The position numbers were made by a program, and so were the translations under genes. 64,000 nt of DNA, taken from the NCBI RefSeq assembly GCF_000208865.1, contig NC_018390.1:2684270-2748269 (forward strand), read 5' to 3'. This document shows positions 45,801 through 57,200 of this stretch, one piece after another. The notes under the pieces are model-generated. The model was not told the DNA's origin. It ran no database searches and saw only the letters and a list, made by a program, of their open reading frames with translations. How positions within the stretch are numbered: position 1 is the stretch's first letter; every line of letters starts with the position of its first letter. Source of the DNA: Neospora caninum Liverpool. Taxonomy: Eukaryota; Apicomplexa; Conoidasida; Eucoccidiorida; Sarcocystidae.

Positions 45801-47673
45801 CCTCACCGATGTGCTTGTTGTCGTCAGAAAGGTAAGCGTCAAGCAGAAACAGCGAGACCCCAAGTTATGCGCTGGCGCTACGTGTGCGAAAAGGGGACGT
45901 CGGTCTGAACGGCGATCTGCGCAGCCCCCTGCCTACAAAGTCTCCCCTCGCGTGGTGCACAGATCGGCCATATATATATATATATATATGATTCTATATG
46001 TATATGATTACAGGTGGATACGCGGTCGCGTGTACACACACCGACGTGAGGCGCTGTCCGCGTGTCTGCTGCGTGTGCTCTGCCTCAGACGTATGAGTCA
46101 CTCCGGTCGCAAGGCCCATTGGCGCAGCCGGCGCGCCTGCCGGCTCTCCTGGACCACTACTACGACTTGCTGTCCCTCCGAGCGCTTCTGTTCCCAGGGG
46201 GGAGGGAGGCTCTGCCTCCCGATGCCCCGGCACGCGTGCGGGCGACCGTCGACTACCTCGACGAGCTCGTGAAGGTCCAGAAGGCGTTCGTCAAGCGGTC
46301 GGCTTATCTTCGGGCAGTCCCTGACCGCACGGAGTCGTGCATCCGAGAGCTGGAGCAAATTGCGGAGACCCAATATGAGCGCAGCCTGCGGCAGCGGGCG
46401 TCTGGGGACCGCGAGGGCGTGTCTTTCTCACGTTCGCAGTTTGTCGCTTTCACCACTGCGTTTGGAGAGCTCGTGTGCCCGTACGACGTCGAGCTCTCGA
46501 GCGTCCATTTTGCGGGAGGCGCCGAAGTGCAAGGCTTGGCCGTCTACGTCAGTCGCTTTGCTCGCCAGGCGCTCAGCGCAGCAGACACAGCGGCTTACAG
46601 CAAAGCGGAGAGCAGGAAGGCGACGCACGAGAGTTCGGCCAACCACGACACGTCTGCCGAGCGAGTGGAGGGGTCGAGCGCGGAGGCGAAGGATGTGACT
46701 AAGGGACAGGCGGCATGTCCCCTCCCCGTCGACGTTCGGGCCACGTTTGCAGCCATGTACGAAGCCTTCTGCGCAGAGGTCGCGGGAACTGTCTGCCGAC
46801 TGCTGGAGTCGCGGCTGCTCTCCAGTGGCGTTCTGGCCGACTTCATCTTCCTCGCGCAGGAGCGGGGGAAAGGCAACGCCAAGCCCCTGCGCCTACCTCA
46901 TCTCGGCCGGGTCGTCTTTGCGGATGAACAGGGTCTGGGTAAGACAGCAAGCGCGAATGAAAACGCCTCGGGAACCCGGCAGAGAGAATTCCTGAGCGCC
47001 GAACAGGACGAGGAAGGAGCGCTGGAAGCAACACAGAGCAACAGGAGACACGTCCGCAGTGCCGCAATACTGCAGATCCGTGTACCAGGGTTGAGGTGTC
47101 GGCGCCGGGTTCACTGTTGAAACTTTCACACGCAGATAACTCCACACCCGTCAACTGATTCGCAACACCGCTTCATATGAGCTACTTGACGCGGCACAGA
47201 GAAAGCGAGGGAACCGCTCTCCGTAGAACATCCGTCTTGTATGTAGTGAGTGCGTCGAGAAGCGCATACGTGCAGTCCCCTACGGTCCACATATGTATGT
47301 ATATATCTATATATATGTATTTTATGTGTGAGCGTCGCTACACTTCGGGTTCGACGGAAGTGGAACACGCGAGGTCCCCGTATCTATTTCTGTTGCTGGA
47401 TTAGGGTGTTCAACTCGGCACACTCCACTTCGGTTGACGTGTTACCCCTGCTGCTTGTTTACAGAGGCCTTTGAAATGCATCATCGGAAGCCTGTGAGGG
47501 ATGTCTTTGGCTCTTTGGGGTCAAAGCTGGACGAGGCAATCATGGAACAAGCGGCGTCTGGGTTTTCCTTCACGAAGTGGCCTTTTGCCGATTCGTGGAG
47601 TCGTTGGAAACACGTTGCAGGCGATTTGCAATTAATTGTCGACTGTGATCTGCTGACGCACGGGAAACCGTAA
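42847..47673 (+). CDS. HAD-superfamily phosphatase-like protein with N-terminal hydrophobic segment and long C-terminal extension
   Basis: Six exons (42847-43519, 44073-44199, 44541-44900, 45279-45831, 46089-46938, 47465-47673) total 2772 nt and give 923 aa with all phases matching. Residues about 14-37 are hydrophobic (IGCLLPLFILSLTALF), a signal peptide or anchor. HAD motif I is LLLVDIDDTLIASGG (about residue 102, both catalytic Asp present). Motif II is MLVTARPN (about 169). The acidic motif IV-like block is FIGDTAERDLEVAVG (about 260), split between exons 2 and 3. The DIDDT plus GDxxERD arrangement resembles App1/DUF2183-type phosphatidate phosphatases (inference). About 650 residues follow without a domain I recognise, partly charged (a KEKDEREKKRG stretch) and partly helical. 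The start is the first ATG, in a caccATGG context. For exon 2 an upstream acceptor at 44028 is also in phase and would add 15 codons; I prefer the one at 44072 (cccgtctgcag) for its pyrimidine tract. The acceptor before exon 4 (gcgcaacaag) is weak. Confidence 0.8.
44275..44322. repeat. TATATC 10-nt repeat in intron
   Basis: The unit tatatatatc repeats about four times in the intron between exons 2 and 3 of the HAD-like gene. Confidence 0.85.
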
Positions 47674-49521
47674 GCATTGGGTTCGACAAGCGAAACGAAG
47701 GAACACAAGACCGCTTCGAATCCCGTAGTCTCTGTCTCGGTCTTCTTTTGGGTGGTGGCCGTGCTGTGATAAGGAGCACGAATGCGTGCATGCGTCCGCG
47801 GCAGGGCAGTCGAGAGCGCCCCGGTGTTACCACGCGTGTCATCACGTCGCTGGCGGTGTAAAGGCGGGGAGAGGCACGGAGGTGCCCAGGGTGAGCTAGC
47901 GGCGGGACGCCGAGGAGAATGGCGGTGGACGCGCGTTTTGAGCTGGGAAACAGAAGTTTTCTTCGAGGTCGTGTGTAGGGAAGATCGCCGAGGACAGAGA
48001 GAGATAAAGGCGAAGCTAAGAGAGCGGCGCTGGACTCCAGAGAAGAGACGGTGAAGAGGTGACCGAGAAGTGGAGAGAGTGTGTCCAGACACTGTTCAAT
48101 GCAGAGCGAAGACCCAGTGGTTGAAGAACAAACCCAGCGCGTTCTTCGCTCACGAGGAACTGTTGTCGCGAGCGAAAAGTGAGGAGTGGTCGCGCCTCTT
48201 TTGCACCGGGACGTACGAATAGAATCTGCATTTGAAGAATGAGGCCTGCGCGGCATCGAAGATGCAGGCTTAGCTGGCAGTTGTGTCTTAAATCGAGTGG
48301 GGTTGCTTTTAGGAACGATAAAGTAATTGGTCTGCGTTCGTCGGAGAGTGCGTGGAACTCGCACGACAGGAGCAGAAGCGGTGGGGACCGTCTTCGTTGC
48401 AATGAGTGAGGACAGTTGCCGGTGGCGAGGCGAGATTCAGGTACTGAGAGAGGGAGGGCCGGAAAATTGCTCCATGTGGTGAAAAGAACAGCAGCGGAGC
48501 GCGCGATTATCTTTTGTTCGTTTCTGCTAACCCGTGCACGGCAACCAAGAGGCGACGTTGGCTGCTCATGCTCAGAGTATATGGAAAATGCGGCAGACGA
48601 GAGAACACCCAGCCGTTCGTGTTCACCAGGCGCAAGCCGTTTTGTCGCGCCTGTACAAATTTCCGCAGCTGTTTTATTGTACCTCTTCTCTAGGGCATGT
48701 ACCAATGTGGTGCATTGCTTCCCCCGCTGCCGAACGCCTTCACAGGCCATGCAAGAGACTGTTCCACGCAGGCCGGGTGTGGACGTCTTGGGTCCGACGG
48801 CAGTCGTTTCCTTCTCGGCAGGAAGTCAGCTTGATACGCGCACAATTCGATTTGGTTGTGGAGCGTGCGCGTAGAGGGCGGGTTCGGCCAGAGAGGGGTG
48901 AAACGGTTCAACCAAAGCGTGAAGCGGCTGTTACGGTCTGAAGCGACGACGCCTGGACAGACTCACCGCCTCATCGGCCGACTTGACACGCGCTTCAGAA
49001 TTTCGACGCATGAGTCTCCTCGTTCTTTTCCAGCCGCTTCCCCACCCTTCCGTGACCACAATCAGATTTGCGCTTCTGTCGACTGGAGGGATGTACCCGT
49101 GGCACGGGTATCGACGAGTCTCGGTTTCGGGTGTAGGTACAGCTGCCACGCACGTCCGGCTCGGGCCTTTGTCCCATTGAGTCACGTTGGGATGCATGTG
49201 TGGCGTCTGGTCACGCTGGTGGTGAGACGCTTTCGTCTTTCTGGAGAGAGAGGCGCAAAGGGAAAGGAGAAGCAGAGCGAGAAACCGCACGGTTGTCGGT
49301 GGGGTGAAAAGCAATGGCTTCCCCGGGAGAACTGTGTGATAAACGTGGACCGTCCAGCAAAATTGCGTACCAATGCGTCTCGTCAGCGTACCGCTGTTGT
49401 GTGCAGTGCGATGAGAGAGGAATGACTCTCTCCGTTGATAGGTGCAGAAGGAAGGGACGTGGCTTTCGTGCTTTGTTGTGTGGTGTATTGCATGCTTTAT
49501 CTCTTTTTTGGGGATAAGTGT

Positions 49522-50009
49522 GATGCTGGAGCCAAAAGAGCGTTTCAATGAATTCTACCGTTCCATTGTGGAATTAGAATGTCTTTCCAAAGTGTACGTA
49601 ACGTGTTCGCCTGCTTCATTTGTGGAGGAGAGGGACCCACAGACACGAAGAAGGGAATTTACTTTTCGCGCTCGCCCGCAGTCGGTGCCTGAGACGCTCG
49701 CTTCTGTTGTAGTTGTCCCATGTTTGTCCCTCCTTGCATGAGATTTCTCCCACTCCAACAGAACAAACACGTACATACACGGCAATGCTGTGGAATGTCC
49801 ACAGACTCGTTCAACGGGAGTTTTCAGTTCTTTTTACATGGGCGGACGAGAGTCACTTTCTACGTGTGGTAGAAGCACTGATTCGTTGCATGCGCAGAGC
49901 CATCTTTATCATCTCTACTCACTCGTGCACAAACGGGCCGCTATAATAGAGCTGCCACCGACACCGGCTCCAGGAGATCCACTTTTCACTTTCTCTGAGC
50001 CTTCATAGA
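49522..50009 (+). CDS. Possible small two-exon gene or gene fragment
   Basis: Low-confidence model. An ATG frame MLEPKERFNEFYRSIVELE runs 49522-49590 to a gtgtac donor. A second exon from 49899 after a catgcgcag acceptor reads SHLYHLYSLVHKRAAIIELP, continues with TPAPGDPLFTFSEPS, and reaches TAG at 50007-50009. The junction is in phase and gives about 59 residues. I recognise no family. Upstream exons may exist, since the frame stays open 80 nt 5' of the ATG. Both exons could be chance open frames. Confidence 0.3.
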
Positions 50010-50278
50010 TCCGTTTCTATCCTTTCTTACTGGGAAAGGCAACTCATGCCAGTGTCGCCGCAGATTCCTTTCTCGCTTCATCGGAGTTCGGATGGTTCAC
50101 CCATTTAAATTTAAATTCACGGCTGAGTCATCTCGAGCGAACAAGCCAGAAGAATCAATCCTTGCTCGCTGCGTGGTAGCTGACAACTCTTTTGTACCTC
50201 GTTCAAACGTTCTCACCTGGTTTTTACCCCCAGTATTTTTCACCGCTCCTGTCCAGCTTGCGCGGCAGCACGCAGGTG

Positions 50279-50542
50279 TGCGTTCGACGCCAAGAGATCG
50301 CAGAGTTGCACAAAAAGACGAGAGGACCGCAGAACTGCGTTCACTACAGGATAGCGGCTGTCGAGTATTTCTCACGGAAACCGGGACTCCAGGGGATGCT
50401 TCCTGTCCAGCGTGGCGGGAAACGGAGAGCGCCAACTGAGGAGGGGCGCTTGCTTCTGCAGGGAAGTCTTTTGTGGCCATCTCTTCTGACAGTTTTGCAA
50501 GTCGACAACAACGGTGGCAACCTGGAGAGATATCTTTCTTGA
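50279..50542 (+). CDS. Coding-like island, possible terminal exon of unknown protein
   Basis: After a gcagcacgcag acceptor-like site, a plus frame reads VCVRRQEIAELHKKTRGPQN and continues for 87 codons with mixed charged and hydrophobic residues to a TGA at 50540-50542. Composition looks protein-like rather than the Ser/Arg-rich noise seen in shadow frames. There is no ATG at the start and I cannot find an upstream exon in phase: the nearby ATG frame at 50092 ends in the wrong phase. It may be an unlinked exon or a decayed gene. Confidence 0.3.
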   Translation, partial: CVRRQEIAELHKKTRGPQNCVHYRIAAVEYFSRKPGLQGMLPVQRGGKRRAPTEEGRLLLQGSLLWPSLLTVLQVDNNGGNLERYLS

Positions 50543-51433
50543 GTGATGGAACGCACAGCCACCAGCGACGTGCTCGGCACCTCTCACGCTCCGTTTTTTT
50601 CCGCTGGCGCGTTAGTCCCTGTAGCGGTCGCCGGCAGTTGCTTGCTGGACAGATGACGACGACGTCTTCAACCTGTGTACCACGACCAGCCCTGCGAGTT
50701 TTGTTCTTTGCTTCCTTACTTCCTTTTCTTTCAGCGCCCTAGTCCTTAGTAGAAGAAAAACAACAGGGCCGGCAGCTTGACACCTTTTAGACAGGCTCCG
50801 CTGTTCGTTTTCGCGCCGCTTGGAGGTTTTGGAAAGCTGCAATCTAACTGAAGGGGAAGTGAGGTATTGGGGCTGCCGTGTCATCAGCTGATAATCCTTC
50901 TGGGTGTTTGCTAGCGGTGCTTCTTACCGCTACCCTTCTACAGCTCCGCAGAAACCGGATCCAACCTTGTTTGAGGCGGGAAACAGGAACGTCCGCGGAG
51001 GGATGTGCCGAGTTTGCCAGTCCAACTGTTGTTTCCTGTCTGTCGCAATTCGCGTTGCTAAGTGCCGCAGAATTCATTACCTCCGGTGTGTTTCCGCACG
51101 AGAGGGTTTAAAAATGCAGATGGAGGAGATGGCCGGGGCGGTCCGTGATCCAGGACAGCAGCCTCAGGAGTCGGCATTTTTTCTTTTGTTTTTTTCTCTC
51201 CTAAATACTTCAATTGAATTCAAACGCATCGCCACGAGAGCGACTCGTCTACGTAGGTCGACGAACCAGGTCTGTGCCAATGCTATGACAGTTTCACACC
51301 CAGGAACTGGTCGGACATGGATATTTCTTTGAAACCTACGACAGGCGAAGACAAAACAATCTAGTCCAAAAGGCCAGATTTTTCCACGGATTCACACGCG
51401 CAATGCCGATTGGGGTTATCCGGAGAAGGTATT

Positions 51434-51832
51434 ATGCGCCCATCAGCCAATGAGCATAACTGGTACTTGTTGAATGAGTTGCTGCAGCGGGAAAAGGCCT
51501 ACGTACCGGAGCAAGGCGCCGAAGGAACGAACACGGACACGTCATTTAGCAGGCCGACTGAGCTTTGCGAATCTATCAGAGAACTTCCACAGCCTGCTGG
51601 GTGGGCAAGAAATCTAATGAAGGACATGTTTCTGGGGGTCGCCTCGGCGGCCCTCACTTCTGACACGAGACGAGACACCCGCGCCTCTTGTGTGTTTTCT
51701 GCAATCTTAGACGCTGATGATAATGCAGGGAACAAGCTTTCTCTGGACTGGAGCCGCGTTGCTTGGAGAGTCACGAGCTTTTCGCGGTCTCCGATTTCCC
51801 AGAGTCGCTTGCGGTTCACTAGATTGAAATGA
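51434..51832 (+). CDS. Hypothetical protein, single-exon ATG frame of 132 codons
   Basis: An ATG at 51434 opens a frame that reads MRPSANEHNWYLLNELLQRE and ends at TGA 51830-51832. The composition is balanced (Leu, Glu, Asp, Trp) and contains SIRELPQPAGWARNLMKDMF and a Asp/Asn-rich DADDNAGNKLSLDW patch. It has no signal peptide, membrane segment or motif that I know. The next 600 bases are AT-richer and non-coding. It could also be the last exon of a gene whose upstream exons lie in the 48.5-51.4 kb islands. Confidence 0.35.
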   Translation: MRPSANEHNWYLLNELLQREKAYVPEQGAEGTNTDTSFSRPTELCESIRELPQPAGWARNLMKDMFLGVASAALTSDTRRDTRASCVFSAILDADDNAGNKLSLDWSRVAWRVTSFSRSPISQSRLRFTRLK

Positions 51833-52500
51833 GGGCCTTGTCAGACAATGGAGTCAAAAAAAACCATTCTGTCTGCATAGGAAGACCTCTTCAGCTGTCT
51901 AATCGGAGAGATTTTTAAAAACACAAAGAAACGTCTCTCTTTTTGCTACAAAAACTTGCACCCCGGTACAGGACAAGGCAACAACCGTAGGGGTCATGTT
52001 CGCTTTTTTTTCGATTTTGCAGTGCTCAGTTGAGACTCACTATAGCGACAATTTGTTTATCTACGCGGCTGAAGCCAATTCTTTTAGAATTTAGCCCAGC
52101 ATAGAAATACTGGGAAATGATATATGAGGAAACGGCGCGGCTCTTTTACCCGCAATAATACCGCTCCCCCTGTTTCCACTACCCCCCACTTTTTTTCTCA
52201 CGCAGCAGTTGCGTCGATTTTCTCGTTTTCTTTGCTTCTGGAGCAAGGCCGAACGACCCGCTGTTTGCCTGCATATAATTGGTACCTTGTCAGGAGAGAG
52301 ATAACTGAAAGGCCATGTCTGTTTCCTCAGACGGAATCACTTGTTAGGCGAGCTCCCCATTTTGCCGTCCTACGCACGAACTTTTTCGATCTTGTTGGCT
52401 CTGTGGTCCATGCTTCTCAAAGGCAGAAATTCCTTGCAAATCTTGTGGTAGGCATCGAGAACAGCAGTCGCTGTTCTCGAGAGACAAAAAAAGTAAACAA

Positions 52501-52562
52501 GGGGGTGGGGTCGGAAGGCGAGGGGGGGGGGGGGGTCGGAAGAAAGGGGGGGGGGGGGGTTG
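52501..52562 (+). repeat. Poly-G tract with two 14-G runs
   Basis: The plus strand has ggggg, gggg, then two runs of 14 G (about 52522-52535 and 52546-52559) separated by short tcggaagaaa spacers. The tract can form G-quadruplexes. Run lengths of this size are also prone to sequencing or assembly error. Confidence 0.9.
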
Positions 52563-54247
52563 GAGAAGACAGCGAAGCGACGAGGATTGCGAAATCGTGC
52601 TTTTTTGTGCCTCTAAGGTGTGCAGCTGTAGATTTCCTTTCCTTTTTCGGTGGGCTGGTCGACCCATGGAAAGCTTTTCGTTTCCTCTTTTCTCTCTCGA
52701 ACTTTCCACGGGTGGGGCTCGAAAAGCGAGGTCTCCTCATTGGCCTCCCCCGGTGGGTAGTGTAGACGCAATTCTTCCTGTTAGAAACCGAGCGAAACAC
52801 GGCACTTCTTTTTCGTCTTCTCTCCTGCCAAAGGTCTCTTTTCGTTCTTCACGCACTCCCTCGTCTTTCGTCTTTTTCCCTGTCGCGGCTTGACGCGCGA
52901 ACCGAGAACGCGGAATGAAGCAGCCACGATTTTTCTCGAGAAGCCGAACGATACATCGGCCTGCCTTTTTTCGTGTGCCCGAGTTCTCGGGCGTTTTTTG
53001 AGCGGCTCTCGCCACACTCTATAGAGAGCAATCGCCTTTCTTACCTCGCGCCTGGCGGCAAACGCGCTCGTCTCCGCTTCGCCGATCTTTAGGGATGGCC
53101 CGCCGAGGCGCACGCGGCCGACTCCGTCGACCGTCACACCAAACCCTGTAAACGTGTTTACACGTTCAGCGGTCTCTTTTCTCTGTCAATTTCAAGAGCA
53201 CCGAAACTCACTATATGCTGCAGGCCCTCAGATTTTCTAACTCCGGCGGGCTGAGTCGGCGCGAGAGTGTCGCCCCGTCGCTTCGGTCGAACAGACGCAA
53301 GCCCGACGTTTCTCTTCGAATGCCGCGCGTGAGACCGCAGTGTCTCGGGGAAGACTCTTCCTTTCCGCGGGGTATACACGGGGAGGCGGCGACATCTTAT
53401 CGCGATCCTCCGCGCGGGTTTTTTTCCTTTGTTGACCGCGCGCGCCCCGACTTCCCGCGCAGTTCTCTCGTCCCTTTGTTTTGTAGCCACACAGCGACGC
53501 ATGAAAACCAGAGAAGCCGAGATGCTTCTCTTCGAGTAGAACGCAGTTGTATCCATGCATAGTCTCCACAGCGAACAGCCTTACTTCGTTGGGTGGGTGT
53601 TTTCCCCATCCTCTTCCCACGAGTAGCCGCCTTTGTTCCTGTCCGTCTTCCTGCCGCCTCGTTCTCCAGAGCGGTTCCCTCTTTGCCTCGTTCCCTTCCG
53701 TGGTTTTTCCTCACTACATTCCTGAAGGAAAACGGCCAATCTGCCTTCCGGAAATTCCCCGCCCATACGTCTCGCACTTTCAAGCTTTCTTGGGCTTCCT
53801 CTCTCCGGACGCCTTCCAGTTTGGGTTTCCACCGTTTCGCGGCTCTCTGCGAGGAACGCTGTCGAGCGCCTCCCGCTCGAATTGTTCACTCGACGCTTCG
53901 TCCTCGACCCGTCCGGCCGTTCTGCTCTTGTAGCGACCGCAGTCCTCCACTTCTCGAGCGGGAGAGCCACGCGAAGGTGTGAGGACGCCGACGCGGCTCC
54001 AACGCCTCAGGCCTTCATCCCCCACTGTCCCACGTCCGTTTGGTCTAGATTGCGTCTCCTGCGTCTGTCTCTTCCCCTGTCTCTTTTTTCTCTGTTTCTT
54101 CTTCTGTGCGTTGGCTGCGTTGTCGTTTCTCCGTCCAGCCGCGCGTGGAGCCTCGCGTTGTTTCCCGCATGCGTTCTCTCGCCCTCGCCGTGCGGTGTCT
54201 CGATCTCCGGCGCTGTGACGCAGGCGTGTCTCGTCGATGTGCCCGCC

Positions 54248-57200
54248 ATGGAGAACGTGAACGACATGAACACGACGACGGAGGTGAAGTGCGTCTACAA
54301 CGGACGCCTGGAGGTGCCCAGCGCGGCGCTGTCAGAGGAGACCGCGAGCAACCAGGCGTGGCAACAGGAGCGGTTCGAGTGGCGATCTGTCCGGGTGTTT
54401 CTCGACGACGGAGGCTTGAGGTTCTGGAACAACTTGATTTCCATCCTCGACATTGCGACCGTGGACATTGAGGCGCGCGCGGGAGACGCCCCTCGCCTGG
54501 TGCTCATCCACATGGACCATGCGTTCCCCACGCTCTCGAGTCCGTACCCACCCTTCTTCAAGAGTGCGCTGTTTTTTCCCCAAACCCCCAGCGGGTCTCG
54601 CCCCGCGGGCCAGACGACGCTGGTCTTTCGGATCCCTTCCACGGCGGTCGAGGAAGAAAGCGACTACGGCGACTTGCTCCGGGGCCTGGAACTCCTGCAG
54701 AAGACGGTCGCGTTTCTCGGCGGCCTCCGCCCCATGTTTCGGCGCCTGCGAGACCACGCGATCTCCGCCGACGAAATCCGCAGCGAGTTCCTCGCTTTCC
54801 AGCTGCGCGAGGGGCCACTCGCGCGCCCCGAGAAGAACGGCGCAGTCGCCGACAAGTTCTTGCAGACGCTGCCGGCCGACCGGCTGAAGCTATTGCGCGC
54901 CGGCTTTCTCCAGCGAGACTGCTCCGTTCTGGAGGAGGCGATTGCGTACGTCCCCGTCGCCGTCTACGAGCACATGCGCGCAGGCATCCCGCTCCTCTCC
55001 CACCTCTCCGTTGACCCCACCCGGTACCGCGTGTGGCGACAGGCCTTCTTGAAGGCGAATGCAGACAACCCGGAGCTCTGCGAGTGTCTGGGGACGCCTG
55101 CGCGGTCGCCTCGGTCGCCCTCGCGGGCTCGAGTCCTCGCCGAGGTCGCCCGCGCCTCTCGCAAAGGCGACGCGACGGACGCGAACGGCTTCCAGGAGAA
55201 GAAGCCGAACCTCCGCAGCCCCACCTCGATCCACATGGGCGTACCGATCCCCCTGCGGTTCCCCGACGTGTTACCCTTCAAACTTTCCGCGGGCGGCTGC
55301 CGAATCGCCAAGGGTCGGACGTACCGGTGCGAGGACGCGTACTTTGTGCTGGAACGCGAGGGCGCCTTCGGCGTCTTTGACGGTGTCGGAAGCTGGGCCA
55401 CCGAGGGGATCGACGCATCCAAGTTTTCGACCGCACTCGCGCACGCGTGCAGCACCCTCGCGCAGGAGCATCTCCAACCCGGCGCAGTGTCTGCTCGGTT
55501 CGCGCGGCTGAACGTGAATTTGCGCGCGCGGGAACTCCTCGCCGAGGCCCACGCTCGCGTGCGTCGCGAGAGCCCGACGGCCTGGGGCAGCAGCACTGCA
55601 GTCGTCGGCGTGTTCGACAGCTACCTCGGCCAGCTCGGCGTGGCGTGCCTCGGCGACTCGGTCCTGACTGTCTTGCGTCGGCAAATGATGCCGAAAAACA
55701 TGCACTTCATGGCCGGCGGCGCGAGCGAGACGACGGCCTCGCAGATCCTCTCCTCCAGTCCCACGCAGGTTCCGCGCCTGATCCGGAAGATCCGGTACCG
55801 GAGCGCCGAGCAACGGTGGTCGAACGGCGCGCCGTACCAGCTGTCGAACTTGCCGCCCGAGAACGAGTGGGACAGCCTCCGCGAACAGGGCTACGAACGC
55901 TTCGTCGAAGTTCTCCAGCGAATCGACAACGTCGGAGACAGCGCGGACATGGCCCGGGGCCCTCCGCAGCCGCTCGTCATGCACCCGGGCGACCTCATTC
56001 TCCTCTACAGCGACGGCGTCGCGGATAACCTCTTCGACAAGGAAATCGAAGTCTTTGCTTCCCTGGCGATCAGCCCAGAGGAAGCCGTCGCCATGGGCCT
56101 CGGCCGGGACGCCTGCACAAAGGCCCAAGACGTCGCCGACATGATCTGCAAACTCGCGAGGCGAAGAGCTGCAGACAGAGTAGGTCCAGGAGCGAGCGAC
56201 GTTTTTTGGGAGCAAAAACGCGAGGGCCGGACGAGACAGATGCGTGTGCCAAAAAGACGGATTCTTTTGAATCTCCAAAAGCGGCGCGCGCACGTGCGCG
56301 CATGTGTGTTCATGTGCACACGCGTTTCCCTTCCCCTTGAACTCGCGTGGACCGTCTCCTGCGTTTTCTCTCCTCAGGCATTCGACAAACCTTTCGTCCC
56401 TGGGCCTCCAGGGGCTCGGCACGTGCCACCAGGGCGCGGCGACGCCTCCAGTGCAGGCGCCAGGCGGGGGGCGAAGCGCGACGACATCAGCTGCGTAGCC
56501 ATCTGGGTCGAGGGCCTGCCGGATCCGTCCTTCGAGGCCTGTGGAGCCTCAGAATCGACGTCGGAGACTGCCGCACCTCCGGAGATTTGCATGACTTCGA
56601 CGACCGTGTCGGAAGCAAGTCTGGAGAGCCTGCCTGCAGGTCATGCGTCAGACGAACCCGCGGCTGAGGCGTCGCAGGCTCCCGCGTCAAGCGCGGTTGA
56701 GGTGCCGACAAGCGCGGGTGAGGTGCCGACAAGCGCGGGTGAGATGCCGACAAGCGCGGGTGAGATGCCGACAAGCGAGCAACCGGCGCGTCCCCTGCCG
56801 GAGGTGGAGAGCACATCTAAAGCCTCGTTCGCCGAAATGCGCGCAGGAAGTCGGATCCCGTTGCCGCCTGTGGTCGATCCCGGAAGCAGAGGGACGGAGA
56901 AAACGAGCTGTCGCCAAGCCGGTGACCGAGGGGTCCGCGCTGTCTCCGCGTCTCCTTCGGGCGCCGTTCCGCGGCGTCCGGGCTTTCCGCGGGCGTCCAC
57001 GCGGCCTGTCAGCGCTTCGCACATTCCCCTGCCGATCGCGAAAGGCCGAGCGAGACTCCGGGGCCCTCGACGAAGCAAGACTCCAGGGCCGTGTTCTGTC
57101 TCGGCAGGACAGCACGCCGTGAGGATTGCGCGGGTAAAGTGTCGGGGAAGGTGTGCCGGAGACACTTCGCAGGCTCCGGGAGAGAACCCGAGTGTCTCGG

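Larger units (their letters stand above)
47674..54247. other. Intergenic region with coding-like islands
   Basis: This 6.6-kb spacer lies between the HAD-like and PP2C genes. It shows several plus-strand islands that read like protein but do not join into one gene; three are listed separately. An extremely G-rich tract is at 52501-52562, and the last 300 bases before the PP2C ATG are pyrimidine-rich, as expected for a 5' UTR. Long minus frames (for example 48750-48016, 244 codons from ATG) lack motifs and were not called. Confidence 0.5.

Noticed and set aside
48016..48750. 244-codon minus-strand frame starting at ATG
   Set aside because: It has a true ATG but no motif, and a plus frame across the same bases looks at least as coding-like. 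Not supportable without transcripts.
53882..54247. Upstream extension of the PP2C frame
   Set aside because: The frame is open but has no ATG before 54248, and the extension is pyrimidine-derived Leu/Ser-rich sequence typical of a 5' leader.
55271..56422. 383-codon minus-strand open frame
   Set aside because: It is antisense to the PP2C catalytic core, whose motifs are unmistakable on the plus strand.
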